A stretch of 17,820 nucleotides of DNA, taken from NCBI GenBank assembly GCA_047921075.1, contig JBLRWS010000048.1, forward strand, positions 1-17,820, written 5' to 3'. The DNA is from JBLRWS01 sp047921075 (lineage in GTDB: Bacteria; Bacteroidota; Rhodothermia; Balneolales; Balneolaceae). How positions within the stretch are numbered: the stretch's first letter is position 1; every line of letters begins with the position of its first letter. Of this stretch, positions 7,322 to 14,263 are shown one piece after another. The notes under the pieces are model-generated. The model saw nothing but the letters and a program-made list of their open reading frames with translations. It did no database searches and was not told the DNA's origin. The translations under genes and the position numbers were made by a program.

Positions 7322-8515
7322 ATGATCTCATCACGTGCAGAACATGTAGCGCCGTCCGAAACACTTAAAATTACCGCCAAAGCGAAAGAGATGGCACGGC
7401 AGGGCATCTCGGTTATTTCGCTGAGCGCCGGTGAGCCCGACTTTAAAACACCGGCCCATATCTGCAACGCTGCAATCGAGGCAATCACCGAAGGTTTTCA
7501 CGGCTACACGATGAATACCGGCATGCCGGAGCTACGGGAAGCGATCTGTGCCAAGCTAAAGCGCGACAATCATCTCGCGTACGATCCCTCGCAGATTGTG
7601 GTTTCGAACGGTGCCAAACAGTCGATCGGCTTTTCGATCCTGGCCACCATCAATCCGGGTGACGAGGTGATTATTCCCGCGCCGTATTGGGTGTCGTATC
7701 CCGAAATGGTGAAATTGGCCGGCGGCAAACCGGTGGTGGTGCAAACATCGTTTGCCAATAACTACAAAATGACACCCGAGCAGCTCGAAGAGGCGATCAC
7801 GGATAAAACCCGAGGCTGCATTCTCTGCTCGCCCTCCAACCCGACCGGTGCCTGCTATACCCGGCAGGAGTTGAAAGAGCTGGGCGAGGTGCTGCAGGCT
7901 CATCCCGATGTGGTGATCTACTCCGATGAAATTTACGAGTACATTGTGTTTGATGCAGAACATGTAGGAATCCTGAACGCTGTGCCGGAACTGGCCGACC
8001 GTACCGTGCTGGTAAACGGCTTCTCAAAAGGATTTGCCATGACCGGCTGGCGGCTCGGCTATATTGCAGCACCGGAATCGATCAGCCGTGCGGTGGCGAA
8101 AATCCAAAGCCAGGAAACATCGGCTCCCTCATCCATATCGCAAAAGGCCGGCCTGGCCGCTTACACCGGCAGTATGAAGCCGGTAACCGATATGTGCGCC
8201 GCGTTTAAGAAACGCCGGAATATGGTTGTAAACGAGCTTCGCTCGATTGATGGGGTGGATTGCTTTATGCCCGCCGGCGCATTTTATGTGTTTCCAAATA
8301 TCCGGCTCTTTTTAGGTAAGAAAACGCCCGATGGCGATGTGGTGAAGAGCTCCACCGACCTTTGCATCTATCTGCTTGAAAAGCACGGCGTTGCCACCGT
8401 GCCCGGCGACGCCTTTGGTGAAGGTGGAGGATTGCGCATCAGCTACGCGGCATCCGAAGAGCAGCTTCGCGAGGCGATGATCCGCCTGAGAAACGGGTTT
8501 GAAAGCCTTCAATAA
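7322..8515 (+). CDS. Class I pyridoxal-phosphate aminotransferase, probably aspartate aminotransferase
   Basis: A 397-residue fold-type I PLP enzyme. Marks are LSAGEPDFKTPAHI (34-47), YTMNTGMPELREAI (62-75), SNPTG (172-176, Asn173 contacting PLP), YSDEIYEYI (200-208, Asp202 and Tyr205), the Schiff-base lysine Lys236 in NGFSKGFAMTGWRLGYIAAP and GGLRISYA near the C-terminus for the substrate carboxylate. This pattern is the I-gamma subgroup of prokaryotic aspartate aminotransferases, which link aspartate and glutamate through oxaloacetate and 2-oxoglutarate; related members use other amino acids or prephenate, so the substrate is not certain. It starts 2 bases after coaD. An 88-base gap follows before the FmdB-like gene. 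Confidence 0.93.
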   Translation: MISSRAEHVAPSETLKITAKAKEMARQGISVISLSAGEPDFKTPAHICNAAIEAITEGFHGYTMNTGMPELREAICAKLKRDNHLAYDPSQIVVSNGAKQSIGFSILATINPGDEVIIPAPYWVSYPEMVKLAGGKPVVVQTSFANNYKMTPEQLEEAITDKTRGCILCSPSNPTGACYTRQELKELGEVLQAHPDVVIYSDEIYEYIVFDAEHVGILNAVPELADRTVLVNGFSKGFAMTGWRLGYIAAPESISRAVAKIQSQETSAPSSISQKAGLAAYTGSMKPVTDMCAAFKKRRNMVVNELRSIDGVDCFMPAGAFYVFPNIRLFLGKKTPDGDVVKSSTDLCIYLLEKHGVATVPGDAFGEGGGLRISYAASEEQLREAMIRLRNGFESLQ

Positions 8516-8603
8516 ACTGACAGTTTGAATCATCTTTCCGTTTGGCACATTTTATGCTGTGTCAGATCTGAATACACTCCGAAAACGTAATTATTTTTAG
8601 ACT

Positions 8604-8873
8604 ATGCCAACGTACGAATACAGACGAGAAGACGGAACCACGTTTGAGTATTTTCAAGCCATGAGTGACGACGCATTGACCACTTGCCCAACCACGGGCC
8701 AGCCGGTAAAGCGGATTATTTCCGGTGGTGGGGGAGTTGTGTACAAAGGTTCCGGCTGGTATGTTACAGATTATAAGAATGGCGGCAACAACGGAGCACC
8801 CGCTGCGCCAAAAGAAGAAACGGCTGGGGCCGAAACAAAAAGCACCGCAACCAACGACAAAAGCGACTCCTGA
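8604..8873 (+). CDS. FmdB-family regulatory-type protein lacking the zinc-ribbon cysteines
   Basis: An 89-residue protein whose first 58 residues align with the FmdB zinc-ribbon family: MPTYEYRREDGTTFEYFQAM, SDDALTTCP, VKRIISGGGGVVYKGSGWYV and TDYK. In standard members the first knuckle after YEYR is CxxCG and the second is CPxCG. Here the first reads REDG and the second CPTTG, leaving Cys28 as the only cysteine, so a zinc site cannot form in the usual way. The tail (60-89) is low-complexity and charged (Ala, Lys, Thr, Asp). Role unknown; the name comes from a regulator of formamidase in Methylophilus. The GbsR-type gene starts 10 bases downstream, suggesting one transcript. Confidence 0.82.
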   Translation: MPTYEYRREDGTTFEYFQAMSDDALTTCPTTGQPVKRIISGGGGVVYKGSGWYVTDYKNGGNNGAPAAPKEETAGAETKSTATNDKSDS

Positions 8874-8883
8874 TCCACAATTT

Positions 8884-9486
8884 ATGTCCGATCATCCGAC
8901 CGATGCATACATGGAAGCCACCGAACAGTTTGTACTGCTATGGGGAGAAATGGCTTCGGCCTGGGGCATCAACAAAACCATGGCGCAAATCCACGCACTG
9001 CTCTACGCCGAGGCAGAGCCGCTGGACACCGATACCATCATGGAGCGCCTCGATATCAGCCGCGGGAATGCCAACCTGAACCTGCGGGGGTTAACACAAT
9101 GGCAGCTGGTGCACAAAGTACACTTTAAAGGGCAGCGGAAAGATTTTTATACCGCGGAGAAAGATGTCTGGAATATTGTAGCGATGATTGTGAAGGAGCG
9201 GCAGCAGCGTGAGATTGCTCCCATCCATCAAAACCTGATTCAGTGTGTGGAAACGATCAACGAGCAGGGAGAGTTGTCGGATGAAGAAGCAGCGTTTAAA
9301 GAGCGGATCGAGAACTTCATCGAATTTCTGGAGATGTTCGATCGATTCACCAAGGCGCTGCTCCCCTACATCAACAAAAAGAACCTGAAGTTTTTGAAGC
9401 AGTTGGTGAAGCTTGCTGAAGCACACCAAACCCTAAAGGGTGACAAGCCGGGTGATTCTGTGGCGCCGGGAGAGGAGAATGAGTAA
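8884..9486 (+). CDS. GbsR/MarR family transcriptional regulator
   Basis: A 200-residue DNA-binding regulator of the GbsR branch of the MarR superfamily. The winged helix-turn-helix spans about residues 28-95: WGINKTMAQIHALLY, DTIMERLDISRGNANLNLRG (recognition helix) and the wing LVHKVHFKGQRKDFYTAEKD. The C-terminal half (95-185) is helical and fits the dimerisation part of GbsR proteins. Bacillus GbsR controls glycine betaine synthesis from choline, and relatives sense osmolytes or other ligands. No osmolyte gene is adjacent, so the target is unknown. The frame extends upstream into the FmdB-like gene, but ATG 8884 is chosen from family start and 10-base spacing. Its end overlaps yraN by 8 bases. 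Confidence 0.87.
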   Translation: MSDHPTDAYMEATEQFVLLWGEMASAWGINKTMAQIHALLYAEAEPLDTDTIMERLDISRGNANLNLRGLTQWQLVHKVHFKGQRKDFYTAEKDVWNIVAMIVKERQQREIAPIHQNLIQCVETINEQGELSDEEAAFKERIENFIEFLEMFDRFTKALLPYINKKNLKFLKQLVKLAEAHQTLKGDKPGDSVAPGEENE

Positions 9487-9841
9487 AAGCACCACACAAA
9501 AGGGGCAGGAAGCCGAAGAGATTGCTGCTGCCTATCTCGAATCGAAGGAGTATTTGATTCTGGACCGAAACTACCGATTCGAGCGCGCAGAAATCGACAT
9601 TGTGGCGTTCGATCACAAGCAGGTGATTTTTGTAGAAGTGAAAGCGAGGGCCACAACCTATTTTGGACACCCCGAGGAGTATGTGACCCCCGACAAGGAG
9701 AAGAATATCAAAAAAGCCGCCGAGGCGTGGATTTACGAACGAAAGATGGAAACCGCGCTGGTTCGCTTTGATATTGTATCGATTGTTCAGCAAAACGGCA
9801 AAGCCCCCGATATTTCCCATTTCGAAGACGCCTTCCGCTAA
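9479..9841 (+). CDS. YraN family protein (UPF0102, PD-(D/E)XK nuclease fold)
   Basis: A 120-residue protein of normal UPF0102 length. It shows the family series KGQEAEEIAAAYLESKEYLI, ILDRNYRFERAEIDIVAFD and VIFVEVKARATTYFG. Glu and Asp in AEID with EVK form a PD-(D/E)XK-like nuclease centre; family members are predicted endonucleases, sometimes linked to Holliday-junction or competence proteins, but the cellular role is not settled. The glycine usual before EID is Ala here. ATG 9479 overlaps the end of the GbsR-type gene by 8 bases, with AGAGGAG just upstream; the frame's earlier start at 9440 is not family-like. It is followed by the acyltransferase gene 16 bases on. Confidence 0.9.
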   Translation: MSKSTTQKGQEAEEIAAAYLESKEYLILDRNYRFERAEIDIVAFDHKQVIFVEVKARATTYFGHPEEYVTPDKEKNIKKAAEAWIYERKMETALVRFDIVSIVQQNGKAPDISHFEDAFR

Positions 9842-9857
9842 CCCAGCCCCGCTTCGC

Positions 9858-10640
9858 ATGAAACCGACTCCGTTGCAAATGTTTCGGACCATTCTGGCAC
9901 TGGTGGTTTTTTTTTCGCTGATCCTGCTGGTTATACCGGTGGTTCTGCTGTTGATCATCATCTCGTTTGGCCGGCTTAACTTTGTGGCGGTGGAGTACAT
10001 CGCCCCGTTTCTTGCCTGGGTGGTTTTTAAAATTGTGGGGATCAATTTTGAAACGGTACAATATCCCGACGAACGCCCGGCACCGGCGGTGTACATCTCG
10101 AACCACAGTTCAACCCTCGATATGTTTACAATTATGGCTCTGGGATTGCCAAATATCCGGTTCATCGCCAAGTGGGAGTTTCAGTATAACCCGCTTTTTT
10201 TAATCATCGGGCGGCTGACCGGCCAGATTTTCATCCGGCGGCAAGACAGTAAAAAAGCGGTGCAAACCCTTCAGAAAGCGTACGCGCGCATCAAACGGCA
10301 GAAGCTCTCTATTTTTGCCGCCCCGGAAGGATCGCGAAGGCATGAGGGCGTGATTGGTACATTCAAAAAAGGCCCCTTTCGAATGGCGATGGACCTTGGC
10401 TACCCCATTGTGCCGGTCTATTTTGAGGGGAACCGCGTGCTAAGCCACGGCGATTCCCTTTTTGCGAAACCGGGCACCTGCACGGCCTACATCCACGAGC
10501 CGATCGATACCTCGGACTGGACAGTGGAAGACCTGCCCGGCCACATTGAAGCGATTCGGAACCGCTATCTGGAATGGGCCGGTGTGAAGGCGGAACAGGA
10601 GACGCAGAGAACCACAGAGGGCTCCGATCCGCAATCATAA
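9858..10640 (+). CDS. plsC: 1-acyl-sn-glycerol-3-phosphate acyltransferase (PlsC-type)
   Basis: A 260-residue membrane-bound acyltransferase that, by family, converts lysophosphatidic acid to phosphatidic acid in membrane lipid synthesis. An N-terminal hydrophobic segment (about 9-37) anchors it. The four family blocks are present: NHSSTLD (82-88, the HX4D catalytic pair His83 and Asp88), GQIFIRRQD (122-130), APEGSRR (156-162, usually PEGTRS) and VPVYFEGN (185-192). The frame is open upstream inside yraN; ATG 9858 is chosen because it lies 16 bases after yraN and in front of the hydrophobic anchor (ATG 9879 is also possible). It is the last gene of the plus-strand block and converges with the metalloprotease gene across 16 bases. 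Confidence 0.9.
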   Translation: MKPTPLQMFRTILALVVFFSLILLVIPVVLLLIIISFGRLNFVAVEYIAPFLAWVVFKIVGINFETVQYPDERPAPAVYISNHSSTLDMFTIMALGLPNIRFIAKWEFQYNPLFLIIGRLTGQIFIRRQDSKKAVQTLQKAYARIKRQKLSIFAAPEGSRRHEGVIGTFKKGPFRMAMDLGYPIVPVYFEGNRVLSHGDSLFAKPGTCTAYIHEPIDTSDWTVEDLPGHIEAIRNRYLEWAGVKAEQETQRTTEGSDPQS

Positions 10641-10656
10641 GCTTTCTGAACGATCG

Positions 10657-13125
10657 TCAAAACGAGCAGTGCAGATGGAGGTTCTCCATATCCATAAATC
10701 CACCGCTGCCAATCGGGGAGCCCGGCGGTGTGTACGGGGCAGACGGCAGCTGCAGGCTGTCGGGATCAAACAGATGATCGCCGATCCAGCTGCCCAGCAT
10801 TCGGTAGTGCGCCCGATTCATCTGTTCGGTTTCAGCGTCTGCCATCTCAAACAATCGTTGCTCATAGCCGCTTAATAATTCGCGAAGCAGAGCCTGCACA
10901 TCGGGTGCAGTGTTGGTTTGATGTGCCAACTGCAGCGCATTACGAACCACCGCCACATTGATGGCCCGTTCTACGGCACCGTGGTAGCCATCGGCAAGTG
11001 GCCGAAAAACCGTTTCATTAAACACACGATCGGTTACCTGGTGCAACCCCGGAAAGGAACTGTTTCGTGCGTGCTGCAGTGCCAGTCGGGCCGCACGGTT
11101 TTCGTTGAACAGAAGAGAAGCCGTAAGGCCGGCTGCGGACTCTGCCATCGCTACAGGATCCAGTATGGGATCGGTGTACCCCCTGAAGTGCTCCCGCGTG
11201 CGGGGAATCCGTGCAGGTTGCGGGGGGATCTGTTCAAGAAGGTGCTCCGGCAGGGCAAGCTCCCGTGCCGTTAATGTCTGCAGCAGGGCTTCGAGCGCCC
11301 GCTGTTGATCGGCTGCGGGAACCGGCCGCGGCCCGTGCCGTCCATCACCCCGAACCGTGTAGGCGTACTCCACACCGCCCAGCCACTTAACGGCGGCTTC
11401 GGTTTGGTAGCGGTGAAACAGGTAAACCGGCACCAGCACATCCTGTAAGTCGGACATAGGGCGTCCCATACGGATGGTACGCTCGCCAAATTGGTTTAGC
11501 GCCGCCCGCCGTATATCCATAATGTGAGACAGCTGATTGGCGGTGTCGGTTCCGTAATCCCAAAGGTGCGCATAGGGGTGTGCTCCGCCGGCCGGCCGTG
11601 CCGCTTCGTCAGAAATAAATCGCAGGCCCATCGCCACCGTTTCTCGTAAGATCGCTTCAAGCTCTTCCGCTTCGTTGGCACCATCCGGAAAATCCTGATA
11701 GCCGTAGGCCACGGCACGCTTATCCCACTCGCCAATTCCGATATCGTAGGCATTTTCGAGGCTTAGGGTGCCGTCGGGATTGATGGAAGCCATCGGGTGG
11801 GGGTAATCCATCACGGAGGCGAGATCATTGGTGCTGGCTGCAAAATTGTGAGCAATTCCCAGAGTGTGTCCCACCTCATGTGCCGAAAGCTGACGGATGC
11901 GATCCAGTGCCATCTCCAGCATTTCAGGATCGGGCTCCTCGCCACTTTCGTACGGTGCCAGAAGTCCTTCGGCAATCATATAATCCTGACGTACGCGAAG
12001 CGAGCCGAGCAGTACGTTCCCCTTGATGATCTCTCCCGTACGCGGATCGATGACCGATGAGCCGTACGACCAGCCCCGTGTGGAGCGATGAACCCAGTTA
12101 ATCACGTTGTAGCGGATATCGAGCGGATGCGCATCATCGGGTAGAATTTCCACGCGGTAGGCATCTTTGTACCCGATGGCCTCAAAAGCATCTTTCCACC
12201 AGCGGGCGCCTTCAAGCAGAGCGGTCCGTACCGGCTCGGGTGTACCGTTGTCCAGATAGAAGATAATCGGCTCTTTCGCTTCGCTGATATCTGCTGTGGG
12301 ATCTACTTTTTCGAGCCGATGACGGGCAATATACCGCTGCGTGAGCGGTTCGCCGATGGGGGAACTGTAATCCTGATACGAGATACCGAAGTAACCGGCG
12401 CGCGGGTCAAATATTCTGGGTTTGTAGCCATCGTCGGGAAGCTCTACAAACGAGTGGTGCTGCCGCAGGGTCACCGCCTCAGGCGTAGGTGTTACCGAAC
12501 GTACTTCGCCGCCCGGATTGTTGCCGGCATAGGTGATGGATGCTTCAAACTCCGAATTTTTTGGAAAGTTGAAGGTGCCGGGAAGATGGATGGCCGACCG
12601 GCTTTTATCGGGTGAAAACGAACCCTGCCCTCGCGATTGCAGCCGCTGAACGACCCCGTGCGCATCGCGCAGCAGAAAGTCGGTGATGTTGATGAGGTGG
12701 CGGCCGTTATCAGACACTTCGATATCAAATCCCCAGAGAATGGATTGTGCAAAGGCTTCTTGTACCGATTTTTGTTCAAGAGGATTATTGGAAGAAGCCC
12801 GAAAGCTATAGTTGGGCTGTACAAGATAGAGGCGCGGCCCGGTTTTTTGAAAGTAGACCACACGGGTATCGCCCAGCTGACTCCGGTCGAGGCCCACATC
12901 GTTGGAGCCGAGACCCGCCGCAAGGGCGTTTACGTAAATAAACTCTTCGCCAACCCGATTCACCTCCAGCCAGACGCTGCCGGTATGATCATCCCACCAA
13001 AAATTGAAAAACCCTTCGTAAAGCTCCATGCCGTCCGTTGTTTGTTCAATGGACTGAGCATTTGAGTGTGTAATTTGTGTGGCGAAAAAAACAAGAAGTG
13101 ACGTGAGAAAAAAGAAGATTCGCAT
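10657..13125 (-). CDS. Secreted zinc-dependent metalloprotease (Met-zincin, DUF5117/DUF4953 type)
   Basis: An 822-residue exported protein. A signal peptide covers about residues 1-24 (MRIFFFLTSLLVFFA, cleavage near SNAQS). A strand-rich N-terminal region (30-290) fits DUF5117. The metalloprotease core follows, with zinc motif HEVGHTLGIAHNF (HExxHxxGxxH, His416, Glu417, His420, His426) and a Met-turn candidate SVMDYP (437-442). The mainly helical C-terminal half matches the DUF4953 Met-zincin region. Size and order are those of Bacteroidota-type secreted metalloproteases, which probably digest extracellular protein or peptides. The frame is open to 13293, but ATG 13125 is the only start giving a proper signal peptide. 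No secretion-system sorting tail is obvious. It lies downstream of the ankyrin gene but behind that gene's terminator, so it should have its own promoter in 13126-13244, where I saw no clear consensus. Confidence 0.9.
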   Translation of the reverse strand: MRIFFFLTSLLVFFATQITHSNAQSIEQTTDGMELYEGFFNFWWDDHTGSVWLEVNRVGEEFIYVNALAAGLGSNDVGLDRSQLGDTRVVYFQKTGPRLYLVQPNYSFRASSNNPLEQKSVQEAFAQSILWGFDIEVSDNGRHLINITDFLLRDAHGVVQRLQSRGQGSFSPDKSRSAIHLPGTFNFPKNSEFEASITYAGNNPGGEVRSVTPTPEAVTLRQHHSFVELPDDGYKPRIFDPRAGYFGISYQDYSSPIGEPLTQRYIARHRLEKVDPTADISEAKEPIIFYLDNGTPEPVRTALLEGARWWKDAFEAIGYKDAYRVEILPDDAHPLDIRYNVINWVHRSTRGWSYGSSVIDPRTGEIIKGNVLLGSLRVRQDYMIAEGLLAPYESGEEPDPEMLEMALDRIRQLSAHEVGHTLGIAHNFAASTNDLASVMDYPHPMASINPDGTLSLENAYDIGIGEWDKRAVAYGYQDFPDGANEAEELEAILRETVAMGLRFISDEAARPAGGAHPYAHLWDYGTDTANQLSHIMDIRRAALNQFGERTIRMGRPMSDLQDVLVPVYLFHRYQTEAAVKWLGGVEYAYTVRGDGRHGPRPVPAADQQRALEALLQTLTARELALPEHLLEQIPPQPARIPRTREHFRGYTDPILDPVAMAESAAGLTASLLFNENRAARLALQHARNSSFPGLHQVTDRVFNETVFRPLADGYHGAVERAINVAVVRNALQLAHQTNTAPDVQALLRELLSGYEQRLFEMADAETEQMNRAHYRMLGSWIGDHLFDPDSLQLPSAPYTPPGSPIGSGGFMDMENLHLHCSF

Positions 13126-13244
13126 CGTATCGGATTTGAGTTCATACAGTAAACCGCGTATCAGCGGCTTTTCGGTTTCCACGGTTAATGTATGAAATTG
13201 ATACGAAGGAAGGGAGATTTGATCAGTGGGGGAAACAACGGCAT

Positions 13245-13277
13245 AAAAAAACCCGAAGCTGCTTGCGCAACTTCGGG
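13245..13277 (-). terminator. Intrinsic terminator of the ankyrin-repeat gene
   Basis: On the minus strand CCCGAAG (13277-13271) and CTTCGGG (13258-13252) form a 7-bp GC-rich stem. An inner TGC/GCA pairing extends it, and seven Ts (13251-13245) follow. It begins 24 bases after the ankyrin stop and insulates it from the metalloprotease gene downstream. Confidence 0.9.
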
Positions 13278-13300
13278 CTAACCAAAACATCAACTCGATA

Positions 13301-13789
13301 TTATCGGCTGAATGGGAGAATGCTTTCCTCGCTCAATTTGGATGCAATAGCTGCATGGCCGTGTCGCAGGGCGATCTGTGCAGACGTCAATCCATCGTTG
13401 TTTTTCAATGTTGAATTGGCGCCGTTTTCAATCAGCTGATCCACAACCTGCATGACACCGCCACGGGCAGCGATCATAAGGGCCGTTTCACCACGGTTGT
13501 TTGTGGCATTGATAGAAGGCTCTTGCAGCAACAGGATATTTACCAGTCGGGGGTTGCCAATTTTAGAGGCAATCATGAGTGGCGTGTTTCCTTGTGCGTC
13601 TACGGTGTCAACCGTTGCGCCTTCTGCCAGCAGCACGTTGATGCTAATGTAGTCGATATTTTGAACCGCTTCGATTAAGTTCTCGGCAAGTTCAATGTCG
13701 GTGTCTGTTTGGCTCTTTCCGATACTATCAGGTACTACCGTCAAAGAGAGAAAAAGCACAATCATAATACTAAGTGATAGGTACTTCAT
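13301..13789 (-). CDS. Secreted ankyrin-repeat protein
   Basis: A 162-residue protein with an N-terminal signal peptide or anchor (about residues 1-24, LSIMIVLFLSLTVV) and at least three ankyrin repeats: 66-98 (QGNTPLMIASKIGNPRLVNI), 99-131 (RGETALMIAARGGVMQVVDQ) and 132-158 (DGLTSAQIALRHGHAAIASK), with a degenerate first unit at 34-65. Ankyrin repeats bind other proteins; the partner is unknown and the predicted site is the periplasm. ATG 13789 is preceded by an A-rich stretch typical of initiation in this group rather than a Shine-Dalgarno. It stands as a single-gene unit with its own terminator. Immunity or inhibitor roles are known for some periplasmic ankyrin proteins but are not shown here. 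Confidence 0.88.
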   Translation of the reverse strand: MKYLSLSIMIVLFLSLTVVPDSIGKSQTDTDIELAENLIEAVQNIDYISINVLLAEGATVDTVDAQGNTPLMIASKIGNPRLVNILLLQEPSINATNNRGETALMIAARGGVMQVVDQLIENGANSTLKNNDGLTSAQIALRHGHAAIASKLSEESILPFSR

Positions 13790-13946
13790 GGATTTATTTT
13801 TAAACGTTTTCCTGACTTATTTTTGTTATGCCGGGTTTTTATTACAGGGAGATGTTGAATTGTTTATCCGGCCTCTAAACTCGATTTTTATAACGTTTTA
13901 AAGATACGGAAGGTTTCACTTTTTAAGGGGTATTTAACCGATACAG

Positions 13947-14019
13947 AAAAAGTAAATCACCGGATTGATTTGCACTTAAAAAGTAAATCCGGAATATTTT
14001 AAATATTAAGTTAAATCGG
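13947..14019. repeat. Repeated AAGTAAATC-type boxes with a nested palindrome
   Basis: AAAAAGTAAATC occurs exactly at 13947-13958 and 13978-13989, and a variant AAGTTAAATCGG lies at 14008-14019; start-to-start distances are about 31 and 27 bases. CCGGATT (13960-13966) and AATCCGG (13986-13992) form a perfect inverted repeat. Inside it, GATTT/AAATC (13967-13971 and 13985-13989) and ACTT/AAGT (13974-13977 and 13981-13984) give an alternative stem. It lies 160-230 bases upstream of the ankyrin gene. Operator, remnant repeat or AT-rich chance are all possible. Confidence 0.4.
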
Positions 14020-14092
14020 CTAAAAATTTCAATTAATTAAAGCTTTTACCCTAATATTCGGGGATTAGACAAAATTAATTTAAGTAGATGTG

Positions 14093-14233
14093 CTAAAATT
14101 CCTTTTCCTGTTTCTGCAGCAGCACGCCTGATGATGGGTCGGAAACCGAAGCCGTATGGCGGAATTTTTGGCGGGTGTGCATAGGATTGCCGCCGCCATC
14201 AAAAATCGGGAGCAGAAAGTGCCGACTTCGAGA
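14093..14233 (-). pseudogene. Possible coding relic (46 codons, no start codon)
   Basis: On the minus strand a frame without an ATG at its head runs from 14233 to a TAG at 14095-14093. It reads RHFLLPIFDGGGNPMHTRQ, then KFRHTASVSDPSSGVLLQKQ, and ends in EKEF. Its balanced composition and GC-richer codons stand out from the AT-rich flanks. The opposite strand has an 18-codon frame from 14131 (MMGRKPKPYGGIFGGCA). I recognise no family; it may be the decayed end of a gene or a copy of a dispersed element. Confidence 0.25.
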
Positions 14234-14263
14234 TTATTATGAACATAACGTATGACTCACCGA

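Larger units (their letters stand above)
13790..14263. other. AT-rich non-coding interval with palindromes and a GC-rich relic
   Basis: 474 bases without an intact gene between the AGCS symporter stop and the ankyrin start, both minus strand. It should carry the ankyrin promoter: TATCTTTA on the minus strand (13906-13899) is one mismatch from the -7 TAnnTTTG, without a good -33. 13947-14019 holds repeated boxes and a nested palindrome. 14093-14233 is a GC-richer island with a coding look. The rest is A/T-rich with no pattern I can name. Confidence 0.6.

Noticed and set aside
9371..10171. A 266-codon minus-strand frame across the ends of the GbsR-type, yraN and plsC genes
   Set aside because: It crosses three plus-strand genes with recognised motifs and shows no family pattern of its own.
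10641..10657. The ACGATCGT palindrome between plsC and the metalloprotease gene as a terminator
   Set aside because: It has no loop, no T-run and overlaps the metalloprotease stop codon; an 8-base palindrome alone is weak.
13301..13789. Reading the ankyrin protein and metalloprotease as an enzyme-inhibitor operon
   Set aside because: A strong intrinsic terminator separates them and nothing in the sequence shows interaction.
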